Assembly (NCBI RefSeq): GCF_000003605.2
Contig: NW_003130355.1
Span: forward strand, 395,097 to 417,918
Direction: 5' to 3'
Length of the DNA: 22,822 bases
Origin: Saccoglossus kowalevskii
Lineage: Eukaryota > Hemichordata > Enteropneusta > Harrimaniidae
How positions within the stretch are numbered: the stretch's first letter is position 1; every line of letters starts with the position of its first letter. The notes beneath the pieces were generated by a model, which did no database searches, was not told the DNA's origin, and was given only the letters and a program-made list of their open reading frames with translations. A program made the position numbers and the translations under genes. Shown one piece after another: positions 12,901 through 18,164 of this stretch.

Positions 12901-15900
12901 CTAAGCGGCTTTGAATTTTTCATGAAATTTGCCTAATATTTAAGTATAAGACTTTATGAAAGGGGATAACATTTGACAATGGCAGTAAAAGGATTCAATG
13001 GCAACACCATTGATTAATACTTGTATCACTGCACATCTCAAAAAAAAAAAAAAACATTTCATAATTTTGTTTCATTTCCGCCAGAACACTCACCTTCACA
13101 AATGTTACCAGATCTTCCATTGATTCGACGACCTCAGCAATGGCTAAATATTCCAACACACTTTTACATACTCGGAGAATCTTCCTCACTTCGGCTTCGT
13201 CAAAAGCCAGTAGCAATGCTGAGGTACCTGACAAAATACCTGAATTTATACAGCAAAAAAAAATACTTTTACATTAAAACATATTTTCTACTTTCACTTT
13301 AAATATTTGTTTTTAATATGATGCTTTAATGATATACATGAATATACATAACAGTGTGATTTTTCTAAATGTTATAATTTGCATAATAAGAAATAATTAC
13401 AACATTCAACAGGGTACTAACATTCTGCTATATTAAAGCCAGAGAAATCATAAAAATAATTTGTTGTTATTGAATCACACTCAGTCAGGTACAGTTTGTA
13501 CCTATGATATTGGATACTTCTTCAGAATGTTGGGATATAGAGGAACACATAATCTGTAATATTGTTTGATTAAGAACTCTTATATTACCATGGTAACTTC
13601 AATCAGAAATACATTTCCACTAGTATTTCAAACAAGTTATGTTTTAATGGAATTGTCAATCCACGGAAGTCAAACTAAACCAATTATTTTAACTTTATAA
13701 ACATTGTTTTGTTTGGTTGGACTCCGGCCTTATGTGAATATTTTTCAGCGTTACATAATTAATTTTTATGTCATTGTGTCATTTCACTTGGTACGTGTCC
13801 CAGATTTGATAGTAGCGACCCAGGAAGACAGTGGAATAAGACTAGAGACAGTGGCCAAAAAGAGACACTGAGTCAGCAATGCCCAACTGCCAAGGGCGCT
13901 AACATCAAGTCATACACGTACGCATGACTGACTTCAGCATGACAGAAAATCCTTGTGTTGAGTCAGTTTCAGTTACAGTATTTACATGCGCTTGTAATAG
14001 TAAAATAATGTAAATGAAATCCACACACTCACAGTTGATCATTGGAATACTAACTTCCAGGTATGTTTTAAACCTATGACCTCCAGGATAAAAAGCCTGA
14101 AGCAACAAAAACAACATTAACAATTTATTTGTTTCTACCTCTAGCGCCATCTATCAATTTCTTCCTGGCAGGCACGGAGAATGGGTCATCCCTCAGCAAC
14201 CCTGATGCATCAACCAATAACCCAGAAGCCTCCTCCACCCTATTCAGTGCCAGCGGCATTTCTTGTTTAAGGACTTTATCGGCACTGGTCTCCGCAGTCT
14301 CACGACCAACCTGATAAATATAATTGAATCTCATTGTTTAAAAAATATATATCGATAACAGATATTAAATATGGCATAATGTTATGATAGATAACTTGAC
14401 AAGACAATATTTTGTTTTCACTTCACTGTTTGATATTTCCTAAAACTGATATAAGATTTTGTAGCACACTAATTACAAGTGATGATAATGAGGATTATTT
14501 TTTGGAGTTGTCATCCAAACTTTTTTGGGACTACTGGTATGTCGTCTGTATTTATATTTAGTGTATTCTTTTAGAATTCATAAGCATAATACTGTAAAAT
14601 ACTTTATTTTGGATTTATTTTATTTTGAATTCATTTTTGCTGGAGGGATGATTCAGTGAAAATAAAATCCAGTGAATATACCTTTTTTTTTTTTTTGTTT
14701 TACATTCAACTTGTCAAAAATCAGTGAAAATAAATTCAATAAACACACCTAAAATGTCTTTTTAGCGAAAATTAATTCCAGCTAAAATAAAATAATTTAC
14801 AGCAGTTAAAACTTAATCCGGATTGTTATTAAAAGCATAGCCAACAATTCAATCAGTAAAGTTGAAACTTGAAAATTGTTCCGTCATCATAAAAGTAACT
14901 ACTTGAAATGAGTATCAATGACATAAAAAATAAAGCTACATTTTCTGTTCTACAGAAATGTAATGATTCATTGCCAGATTTTAAAGTATGAAAGTTTGAA
15001 TGCCACAACATTTCCTGTCAAAATTATGCAAATTTTTTTTTCTATAATTTTTGATCAAAATTGTTATTTTTGTTGACAGTTGTTTTTCTGTTTAAAAGGT
15101 TTAAAATGGTATTAAACATAACTCAATCATAACATATTGCTGGCAATGATGGCATTCAAAATTTAAAATTGAGTTACAATTTTTCTATACTAAAAATCTA
15201 TAAAGGGCTAGCTAGCTAATATGAGAAGTGAGATACACTGGCTAAATTAAATATTTTCGCCATTCCTGATGGCAACAAGAGAATTCAAATCTGAAATACA
15301 GATAAACAGAATAAAAATACACCTGTCAAGTTAGTTTGGGATTATGTTGCAATGGTCTTCAATTTACCAGGTGTTTGTATTGAGTGTTGTGTTTGCATGC
15401 ATGATATATAATCAGGACGCAAGGTTTCAATGACACACAAGACCCAACATGTGTCCTGGTAAAACATTTATGCATATAATATTTGACTTCTTGTCTTAGG
15501 TCAGGGGGCAATGACACATAACCAGTTCAAAGCGCACAAGTTATAATGAGATTAACAAATCACCAAAAAGAATAATAATCTCTCAAGAAATTTGGGACAG
15601 CAAGTTGCCTCATTTACATACACATTTACATAACTTTAACTTTATTCACATAATACCATTTATTTACACTGACATTTAATTTCACTATTTTGATGTTTTG
15701 AGCATATTCACTGTGTTTTAAGTTCACAAATTTGTGAATGAAACAATGAGTTTTATTGTTACCGGGGTATTTCACATATTCACATATGTGAATTAATTTA
15801 GCAAATTTTACTTAGGCCACACCAACTTAATTTTATGGATGACATCCGCGCGCGCATTAGTTTTCGTCTGTTCTCAAAAAACAAAAACAAATCTCCGACG

Positions 15901-18164
15901 ACGAGTCTCTACAAATCGGTTTTCTGTCCTGTTTTCTCATATTGTAACAACGCGCCGGCTTGTCGTAAAACTCATTTTGGACTACCTCAAAACGTGCCAA
16001 TTTTGTCGTAAATGATTCCAACATGGCGACCACGCCACCAGAATACGTGAGCATAAAAGTTCAGAGGAAAAACGGAGGGATTGTCGTAGACTGGTACAGG
16101 GAGATGTGACGTGGTAGCGTCAAGTGAGTTTCGCCCAGACAACTTTAAGGACATATTGTCCAGAGTGGCTGTCTCGCGTTTCTTCTGCAACGATGAGAAA
16201 AATGGGAAAGGAGTGGAGGTGTATGGTGGCCTAAAACTTGGTCAGGTGACAAGTCAGTTTGGTTGCTTTGTCCGCATTGAAGTGTACAAAACTGCAACGA
16301 AAGTGAGCAAGCTCCACGGCCGAAAAGAAAATTTTCTTCTTATTTTTTTTTTCATTTTCTGATTCGGATAATTTGCTTGCACACACAGTGCAATGTTTTG
16401 TTAGTTATTGTCATAAAGTAGTGATATTTACATTCCGCCTTGACTTGTACTGAAAATGGTGTTCATGCTGTACCTTGAATGAAGTGTTTCTGACTGAAGG
16501 TACTTCATCATGACTACATGTACTAGAGCTTGTCTGAATGGGTTATACCTGTGACAGTAATACAGTACGAGATGTGTACATCAACATGTGCCTCCTACAA
16601 ATAAAGATTTCTTGTTGTTTTTTTGATACACTCTGTTCCGTGGTTCAATTCGTAATACCAACTCCGTAGTCGTGTGGTTTTAGCAGGATTTTTTTTTTTG
16701 CCCTCTCGCATTAGTTTTGGGGTCTCCAGAGAATGTCATCCATAAAATTAAATCAGTGTGGCCTTATCAACAAAAATAGCAAAATTAAAACCCAGTAAAT
16801 AATTAATACATTTACAGTATTATGTTGGAATAATAGCCATCTTTAGCATAAAAAACATTTGAGCACAGTAAAACTAACATGTTAAAAGATGTCTTCATTT
16901 CATTTAAACGCAGTATATTTTGACTGTTTTGAAGGTCAAAATAATGCTTAATTTTTATGATCATAAGATTTCTAAATATGGGCATTCCAAAGGTCAAGAG
17001 TTCAAAAAGTACTTTTGAATATACTCTACATAGTACATATAATGTGATATATGTGACAAATGTGAACAAAAATGGTAAATGTTTCTCAGAGATATAGTAG
17101 TATCTTTGATCACGAAACGAATCAACATGAAAAATGTGTATGCCAAATTGGAACAAAATATGCCAAATCACCTCCAAGATAACACATTTTCAACAAACAA
17201 GATAGCCACCAGTCGGCCATATTTAATCAAATCACAAAATAAATTGACAAGAAGCAATTTGATCAGATTGTGAAATGAATGGTCATGGAGATGGATTATG
17301 AAATTGAAGCTCGAATATATAACATTTTTGCTGACAGGGAGAACTGCAACTATATCAGACATTAACCTAGAGCCTGGGGATGATGATGAAAATATATCAT
17401 CCAGCTTGATACATACAAGTTATGGTCCTATGACCTCCAACCTTTGACCTATTACTGTGATTACATTGACACACACTGTGCCCAGATTTATGGCATACAT
17501 AAAATGTGATACATAAGCACAGCAAGCTGCTACAACATATGGTAGACTGTCAACATATCTGTGCTAACAATGAGGCGGTGGATTGGTTAAGTCAGTGTGT
17601 GAAATTACTGTCTACTCTTATGCCCAAGACAGGTAGTTTTCCAGTTGGGCTGGTAAAAATTAAAATTTGTATGCCAAAGGGTGTCATTGTTTTCTTCAAT
17701 TACAATTTCACTGAAAATATTACTGTATGAAGTTGAATGTCCTCTGATGGCTAAGACAAAGATCATGAAACAAAGAATGCAACAATTTCAAAGGAAAAAT
17801 TTAAATAATTCATTCTGCACTATGTTTTTGTGGTGCTAACATGAAATGGGAACAGAAGTATTTTAAAGTAGTTGTTAATGCAAGGCTGGCAAAATTGGAA
17901 AGTTACCTGGCCTGGTAATTGGTACACAACGTTTGATAATTTCAAACACTGATAGGGTGGGATTGGATCAGATGGTGAGTTCATGGATACAGATTGTGTT
18001 ACAATAATAGATTTGTGATAAGAAAATGATTGAAAAATATCAAAATGTCTTCTTACTTTGACCAGGTTGTTGACGGCGGCACATACAGCTTGCACCGGCC
18101 GATACAAATCGGGCATGGCATTGCCATCTTCGGCTTCTTCATGTAAGATTACAAGTTGGGAGAC
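854..18164 (-). CDS. VCL: Vinculin, 23 coding exons, incomplete at both ends
   Basis: This is the gene-level entry; exons are listed separately. Vinculin is a cytoplasmic adaptor at integrin and cadherin junctions. Its head binds talin or alpha-catenin, its hinge binds Ena/VASP and SH3 proteins, and its tail binds actin. The exon translations follow the vertebrate protein in order from about human residue 20 to the proline hinge: [87 protein letters not shown] and YPPPPP. Every junction has minus-strand AG/GT borders. The phases chain without a break: 108+172+146+169+228+339+239+70+152+66+112+198+92+148+51+102+111+585+63+72+84+57+54 = 3,418 nt. Alpha-catenin is excluded because the closest motifs and the proline hinge are vinculin's. 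Missing are exon 1 (right of the window) and the tail domain (left of it). The hinge is much longer than usual, and one central repeat is absent compared with vertebrates. Confidence 0.97.
908..1751. other. Intron between hinge exons e22 and e23
   Basis: No coding stretch with consistent minus-strand borders and phase was found. Nothing recognisable apart from ordinary A/T-rich intron sequence. Confidence 0.6.
1752..1808 (-). CDS. VCL: Vinculin hinge exon e22
   Basis: 57 nt, phase 1 to 1. The acceptor is ...CATTCCAG and the donor is GTTGGT, with a second possible GT four bases on. It encodes [18 protein letters not shown], an amphipathic-looking acidic segment quite unlike the Pro/Ser-rich exons around it. 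The phase fits only with the donor at 1752. It could be a short helix or a ligand motif. Confidence 0.68.
1942..2025 (-). CDS. VCL: Vinculin hinge exon e21 (polyproline, SH3-type motif)
   Basis: 84 nt, phase 1 to 1. The acceptor is ...TATTCGTAG and the donor is GTTTGT. It encodes [20 protein letters not shown] followed by LPSTNQP. PPPPPK fits the class II SH3 pattern PxxPx(K/R). In vertebrates the hinge binds SH3 proteins of the vinexin/ponsin family, so a similar role is inferred. Confidence 0.77.
2135..2206 (-). CDS. VCL: Vinculin hinge exon e20 (proline-rich)
   Basis: 72 nt, phase 1 to 1. The acceptor is ...TGCCAACAG and the donor is GTGTGA. It encodes [20 protein letters not shown] then PSS. 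It is a typical proline-rich hinge segment, and a CCA-rich codon run (tgg repeats on the plus strand) makes the polyproline. Confidence 0.75.
2326..2388 (-). CDS. VCL: Vinculin hinge exon e19
   Basis: 63 nt, phase 1 to 1. The acceptor is ...TTTGTCAG and the donor is GTTAGG. In the phase dictated by its neighbours it encodes [21 protein letters not shown] second open frame exists here, but it does not fit the phase chain. Nothing outside the gene context supports a function. Confidence 0.65.
2813..3397 (-). CDS. VCL: Vinculin hinge exon e18: 195-residue Ser/Pro-rich block
   Basis: 585 nt, phase 1 to 1, the longest exon seen. The acceptor CTTTCTGTTTCTTTCCAG is very strong and the donor is GTTTGT. 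The frame is open throughout. The product is rich in Ser, Pro, Leu, Thr, Ala and His. I see no Lys or Asp in it and only a handful of Arg and Glu. Typical segments are [38 protein letters not shown] and [18 protein letters not shown]. No domain is recognised and it looks intrinsically disordered. It has no equivalent in vertebrate vinculin that I know of. The opposite strand also has partial open frames, but these lack splice logic. Confidence 0.78.
3629..3739 (-). CDS. VCL: Vinculin hinge exon e17 (polyproline and 8-residue repeats)
   Basis: 111 nt, phase 1 to 1. The acceptor TTTCTTTGTCTCGCAG has a strong pyrimidine tract and the donor is GTTTGG. It encodes [12 protein letters not shown], a run of nine prolines, and GPQVSSSP twice. 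A second AG lies 13 nt further in. Using it would shift to a histidine-rich frame and break the chain, so the outer acceptor was chosen. Confidence 0.75.
3631..3678. repeat. 24-bp x 2 tandem repeat inside hinge exon e17
   Basis: The unit ggagaagaggagacttgtgg acca at 3631-3654 is repeated at 3655-3678 with one substitution (t/c). It encodes GPQVSSSP twice on the minus strand, so it is an in-frame coding minisatellite. Confidence 0.9.
3740..4277. other. Intron between e16 and e17
   Basis: Holds the 52-bp tandem duplication listed separately. It also holds a short repeat of tagtaatggta at 3823 and again at 3840. No exon was found. Confidence 0.6.
3859..3961. repeat. 52-bp tandem duplication, two diverged copies
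   Basis: The segment beginning gtacaagtctgacatgggat at 3859 recurs at 3911 as gtacaaggctgactgggata. The two copies continue with tattgtaagt/tatcgtaagt and end tataagtga. Several substitutions and a small deletion separate them. Intronic, non-coding. Confidence 0.8.
4278..4379 (-). CDS. VCL: Vinculin hinge exon e16
   Basis: 102 nt, phase 1 to 1. The acceptor is ...GATGTCTAG and the donor is GTGTTT. It encodes [20 protein letters not shown] followed by [13 protein letters not shown]. The first half is polar and possibly helical and the second half is Ser/Pro-rich. Identity rests on phase, position and composition. Confidence 0.75.
4380..5088. other. Intron between e15 and e16
   Basis: A/T-rich. 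The phrase tgttgcattgtg occurs at about 4590 and 4670. A 9-nt micro-exon-like AG/GT pair near 4980 was considered and rejected. No other feature seen. Confidence 0.55.
5089..5139 (-). CDS. VCL: Vinculin hinge exon e15
   Basis: 51 nt, phase 1 to 1. The acceptor is ...TTTCTGTAG and the donor is GTAAAC. It encodes 17 residues, [17 protein letters not shown], with no counterpart that I recognise in vertebrate vinculin. Support comes from the borders and the matching phase only. It is a plausible cassette exon because skipping it keeps the frame. Confidence 0.75.
5140..5497. other. Intron between e14 and e15
   Basis: No ORF, repeat or exon-like segment with matching phase was seen. Confidence 0.6.
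5498..5645 (-). CDS. VCL: Vinculin exon e14 (end of D4 and start of the hinge)
   Basis: 148 nt, phase 0 to 1. The acceptor is ...CTAATTAG and the donor is GTGAGT. Residues 1-19 ([12 protein letters not shown]...) end D4. Residue 20 begins the hinge with [29 protein letters not shown]. It aligns with human VAKVREAFQ, DFPPPPPDLEQLRLTDE. FPGPP fits the EVH1 ligand core FPxPP, and YPPPP is a weaker candidate, so Ena/VASP binding is a reasonable inference. Human Tyr822 aligns with Lys at the e13/e14 junction. Confidence 0.93.
5646..6122. other. Intron between e13 and e14
   Basis: A/T-rich intron with no recognisable content. The spacing of conserved residues across the junction leaves no room for a missing exon. 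Confidence 0.65.
6123..6214 (-). CDS. VCL: Vinculin exon e13 (D4)
   Basis: 92 nt, phase 1 to 0. The acceptor is ...ATTCTAG and the donor is GTATGT. It encodes [20 protein letters not shown] followed by [10 protein letters not shown], corresponding to human [20 protein letters not shown]. The junction with e14 keeps the human spacing exactly (23 residues from LQKSF to REAF). Confidence 0.93.
6215..6679. other. Intron between e12 and e13
   Basis: A/T-rich intron with no recognisable content. Confidence 0.65.
6680..6877 (-). CDS. VCL: Vinculin exon e12 (D3/D4)
   Basis: 198 nt, phase 1 to 1. The acceptor is ...CTTTCAG and the donor is GTGAGT. It encodes [40 protein letters not shown] and EASERMTQ. 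It corresponds to human EEAIKKDLDKC and [21 protein letters not shown]. It is one of the clearest diagnostic exons, and the identity with human is very high around VENSEDP. Confidence 0.96.
6878..7346. other. Intron between e11 and e12
   Basis: Contains the 23-bp foldback at 7049-7124 listed separately. Nothing else was seen. Confidence 0.65.
7049..7124. repeat. Foldback: 23-bp inverted repeat with 30-nt loop
   Basis: The left arm cagtgaaaaacaccaacatt ttg (7049-7071) pairs with caaaatgttggtggttttca ctg (7102-7124) at 22 of 23 positions. It looks like a very short foldback transposable element or a solo hairpin. No clear target duplication was found. Confidence 0.85.
7347..7458 (-). CDS. VCL: Vinculin exon e11 (D3)
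   Basis: 112 nt, phase 0 to 1. The acceptor is ...TTCTTACAG and the donor is GTGTGC. It encodes [30 protein letters not shown] and IKAT. This follows human AAYEHFETMKNQW and MTGLVDEAIDTKS. It is separated from e10 by the 2.35-kb intron 7459..9809. Confidence 0.95.
7459..9809. other. 2.35-kb intron between e10 and e11
   Basis: No coding exon is needed here, since the e10/e11 protein join is seamless against human. It contains an imperfect inverted repeat around aacgttca (7855-7870 with 7892-7904). It also contains a G-run cluster at 9434-9450 (gg, gggg, gggg, gggg) on the plus (template) strand, which could form a quadruplex. The short ORFs here have no recognisable content. Confidence 0.55.
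9810..9875 (-). CDS. VCL: Vinculin exon e10 (D3)
   Basis: 66 nt, 22 codons, phase 0 to 0. The acceptor is ...TTTGTAG and the donor is GTGAGT. It encodes [20 protein letters not shown] then NE, equivalent to human [20 protein letters not shown]. It is a symmetric exon inside a helical domain. Confidence 0.94.
9987..10138 (-). CDS. VCL: Vinculin exon e9 (D3)
   Basis: 152 nt, phase 1 to 0. The acceptor is ...CTTTCAG and the donor is GTATAA. It starts [20 protein letters not shown] and ends [11 protein letters not shown], corresponding to human [20 protein letters not shown] through STVEGIQ. The donor is followed at once by an in-frame TAA in the intron. Confidence 0.95.
10139..10478. other. Intron between e8 and e9
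   Basis: Short A/T-rich intron. Nothing recognisable. Confidence 0.65.
10479..10548 (-). CDS. VCL: Vinculin exon e8 (start of D3 after the repeats)
   Basis: 70 nt, phase 0 to 1. The acceptor is ...TTCACAG and the donor is GTAATG. It encodes [20 protein letters not shown] and then APP, matching human [20 protein letters not shown] and APPDAP. It is too short for a simple ORF scan, but its identity and phase are unambiguous. Confidence 0.95.
10777..11015 (-). CDS. VCL: Vinculin exon e7: last central repeat
   Basis: 239 nt, phase 1 to 0. The acceptor is ...GATCACCAG and the donor is GTAAAT. It encodes [53 protein letters not shown] and [10 protein letters not shown]. It is equivalent to human repeat 3. 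The core TNQLADLxARGxGxTPQA matches e6, which shows that the two exons are repeat paralogs. Confidence 0.95.
11231..11569 (-). CDS. VCL: Vinculin exon e6: one complete central repeat
   Basis: 339 nt, phase 1 to 1, equal to 113 codons' worth of sequence, so it is one family repeat (about 112 residues) in one symmetric exon. The acceptor is ...AATGACAG and the donor is GTAAGA. It begins [15 protein letters not shown], like the start of human repeat 1. It continues [18 protein letters not shown] and ends [20 protein letters not shown], like the end of human repeat 2 (TVDDRGVG). One repeat therefore stands where vertebrates have two. The upstream intron (11570..11976) shows no second copy. Confidence 0.96.
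11570..11976. other. Intron between e5 and the first central repeat
   Basis: This 407-nt intron is where a vertebrate-type additional repeat could have been. No repeat-like coding sequence or remnant (no ARGxGxxPQA-like segment) was seen on the minus strand. Confidence 0.65.
11977..12204 (-). CDS. VCL: Vinculin exon e5 (end of D1, linker to the repeats)
   Basis: 228 nt, phase 1 to 1. The acceptor is ...ACTTCACAG and the donor is GTACAT. Key segments are [28 protein letters not shown] and [14 protein letters not shown]. It corresponds to human [20 protein letters not shown] through DPSASPGDAG. It leads directly into the first central repeat. Confidence 0.95.
12378..12546 (-). CDS. VCL: Vinculin exon e4 (D1)
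   Basis: 169 nt, phase 0 to 1. The acceptor is ...TAAATAG and the donor is GTATGT. It encodes [20 protein letters not shown] followed by a segment ending KIFVTTKQT. It matches the human stretch [20 protein letters not shown] to TTKNS. The exon is two or three residues shorter than human at its 3' end, in the loop before the next helix. Confidence 0.95.
12547..13093. other. Intron between e3 and e4
   Basis: A/T-rich, with a 15-base A run at 13040-13054. No other feature. Confidence 0.6.
13094..13239 (-). CDS. VCL: Vinculin exon e3 (D1)
   Basis: 146 nt, phase 1 to 0. The acceptor is ...AATTCAG and the donor is GTGAGT. It starts [19 protein letters not shown] and ends MEDLVTFVK, equivalent to about human residues 115-162. 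This is one of the most conserved stretches of the family. The 5' GT completes the split glycine codon from e2. Confidence 0.96.
13240..14138. other. Intron between e2 and e3
   Basis: No exon or repeat was recognised. The codon-split glycine of e2/e3 joins cleanly across it. Confidence 0.6.
14139..14310 (-). CDS. VCL: Vinculin exon e2 (D1)
   Basis: 172 nt, phase 0 to 1. The acceptor is ...TTATCAG and the donor is GTAGAA. It encodes [16 protein letters not shown] through [16 protein letters not shown], matching about human residues 57-114. Where human has the phosphorylated Tyr100 in DPYSVPAR, this gene has Phe. Confidence 0.96.
14590..14806. mobile_element. Probable degenerate MITE with imperfect inverted ends
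   Basis: The left end tactgtaaaatactttattt is mirrored by the right end, whose reverse complement reads ctgctgtaaattattttatt. Internal segments such as gaattcatttttgctg and its mirror around attaattccagc also pair. The match is imperfect and the target duplication is unclear. A long T run (about 14680) lies inside. Confidence 0.4.
15812..15814. repeat. Left TTA target site duplication
   Basis: TTA directly abuts the left inverted repeat and is matched by TTA at 16764-16766. At only 3 bp it carries little weight alone. Confidence 0.5.
15815..16763. mobile_element. 949-bp non-autonomous DNA transposon, PIF/Harbinger-like
   Basis: The terminal inverted repeats are 31 bp. The left copy (15815-15845) starts GGCCACACCAACTTAATTTT, and the right copy (16733-16763, reverse complement) starts GGCCACACTGATTTAATTTT. 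28 of 31 positions agree. Flanking TTA triplets at 15812-15814 and 16764-16766 fit a 3-bp target site duplication. GGC-type termini and TTA/TAA duplications are typical of the PIF/Harbinger superfamily, so that assignment is an inference. No transposase is present. The interior is less A/T-rich than its surroundings and carries a short degenerate ORF and an AATAAA at 16600-16605. It sits inside a vinculin intron. Confidence 0.68.
16023..16362 (+). pseudogene. Unidentified ORF fragment(s) inside the transposon
   Basis: An ATG in a good initiation context (CCAACATGGCG) opens a 28-codon frame, [19 protein letters not shown] then IVVDWYREM, ending in TGA at 16107-16109. An overlapping frame, open from 16090 and shifted by one base, continues to 16362 with [20 protein letters not shown] and later [19 protein letters not shown]. 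Together they read like one roughly 100-residue protein broken by a frameshift. A splice donor-like CAAGTGAGT at 16121 offers an alternative explanation. An AATAAA follows at 16600. I do not recognise the protein. The sequence could be captured host sequence or coincidence. Confidence 0.3.
16764..16766. repeat. Right TTA target site duplication
   Basis: TTA directly follows the right inverted repeat, matching 15812-15814. Confidence 0.5.
18057..18164 (-). CDS. VCL: Vinculin exon e1 (D1, talin-binding helices 1-2)
   Basis: 36 codons, phase 0 to 0. The acceptor is ...TTCATAG and the donor is GTAAGA. It encodes [20 protein letters not shown] and then a helix ending CAAVNNLVK, equivalent to about human residues 20-56. 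The alanine matching human Ala50, which is central to the talin-binding groove, is kept (CAAV). The ATG inside the exon is not the start: homology continues upstream to the splice acceptor, so the true N-terminus lies in an earlier exon not found here. Confidence 0.96.

Larger units (their letters stand above)
14311..18056. other. 3.7-kb intron between e1 and e2
   Basis: Contains a probable MITE (14590-14806) and a 949-bp terminal-inverted-repeat element (15815-16763), listed separately. The rest is A/T-rich sequence with many short ttcaca/tgtgaa motifs (15640-15800) and no coding content that I can support. Confidence 0.6.

Noticed and set aside
15857-16190. Minus-strand ORFs antisense to the transposon interior
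   Set aside because: Two short overlapping frames. The plus strand has the better initiation context and a poly(A) signal. No family resemblance was seen on either strand.
16812-17177. Minus-strand 121-codon ORF
   Set aside because: A/T-driven open frame rich in Phe, Tyr, Ile and Leu inside an intron. No domain, no splice borders and no homology recognised.
854-18164. Assignment to alpha-catenin rather than vinculin
   Set aside because: Both belong to one superfamily, but the motifs [18 protein letters not shown] and TTTPLKQ, the repeated ARGxGNTPQA and the proline hinge match vinculin.
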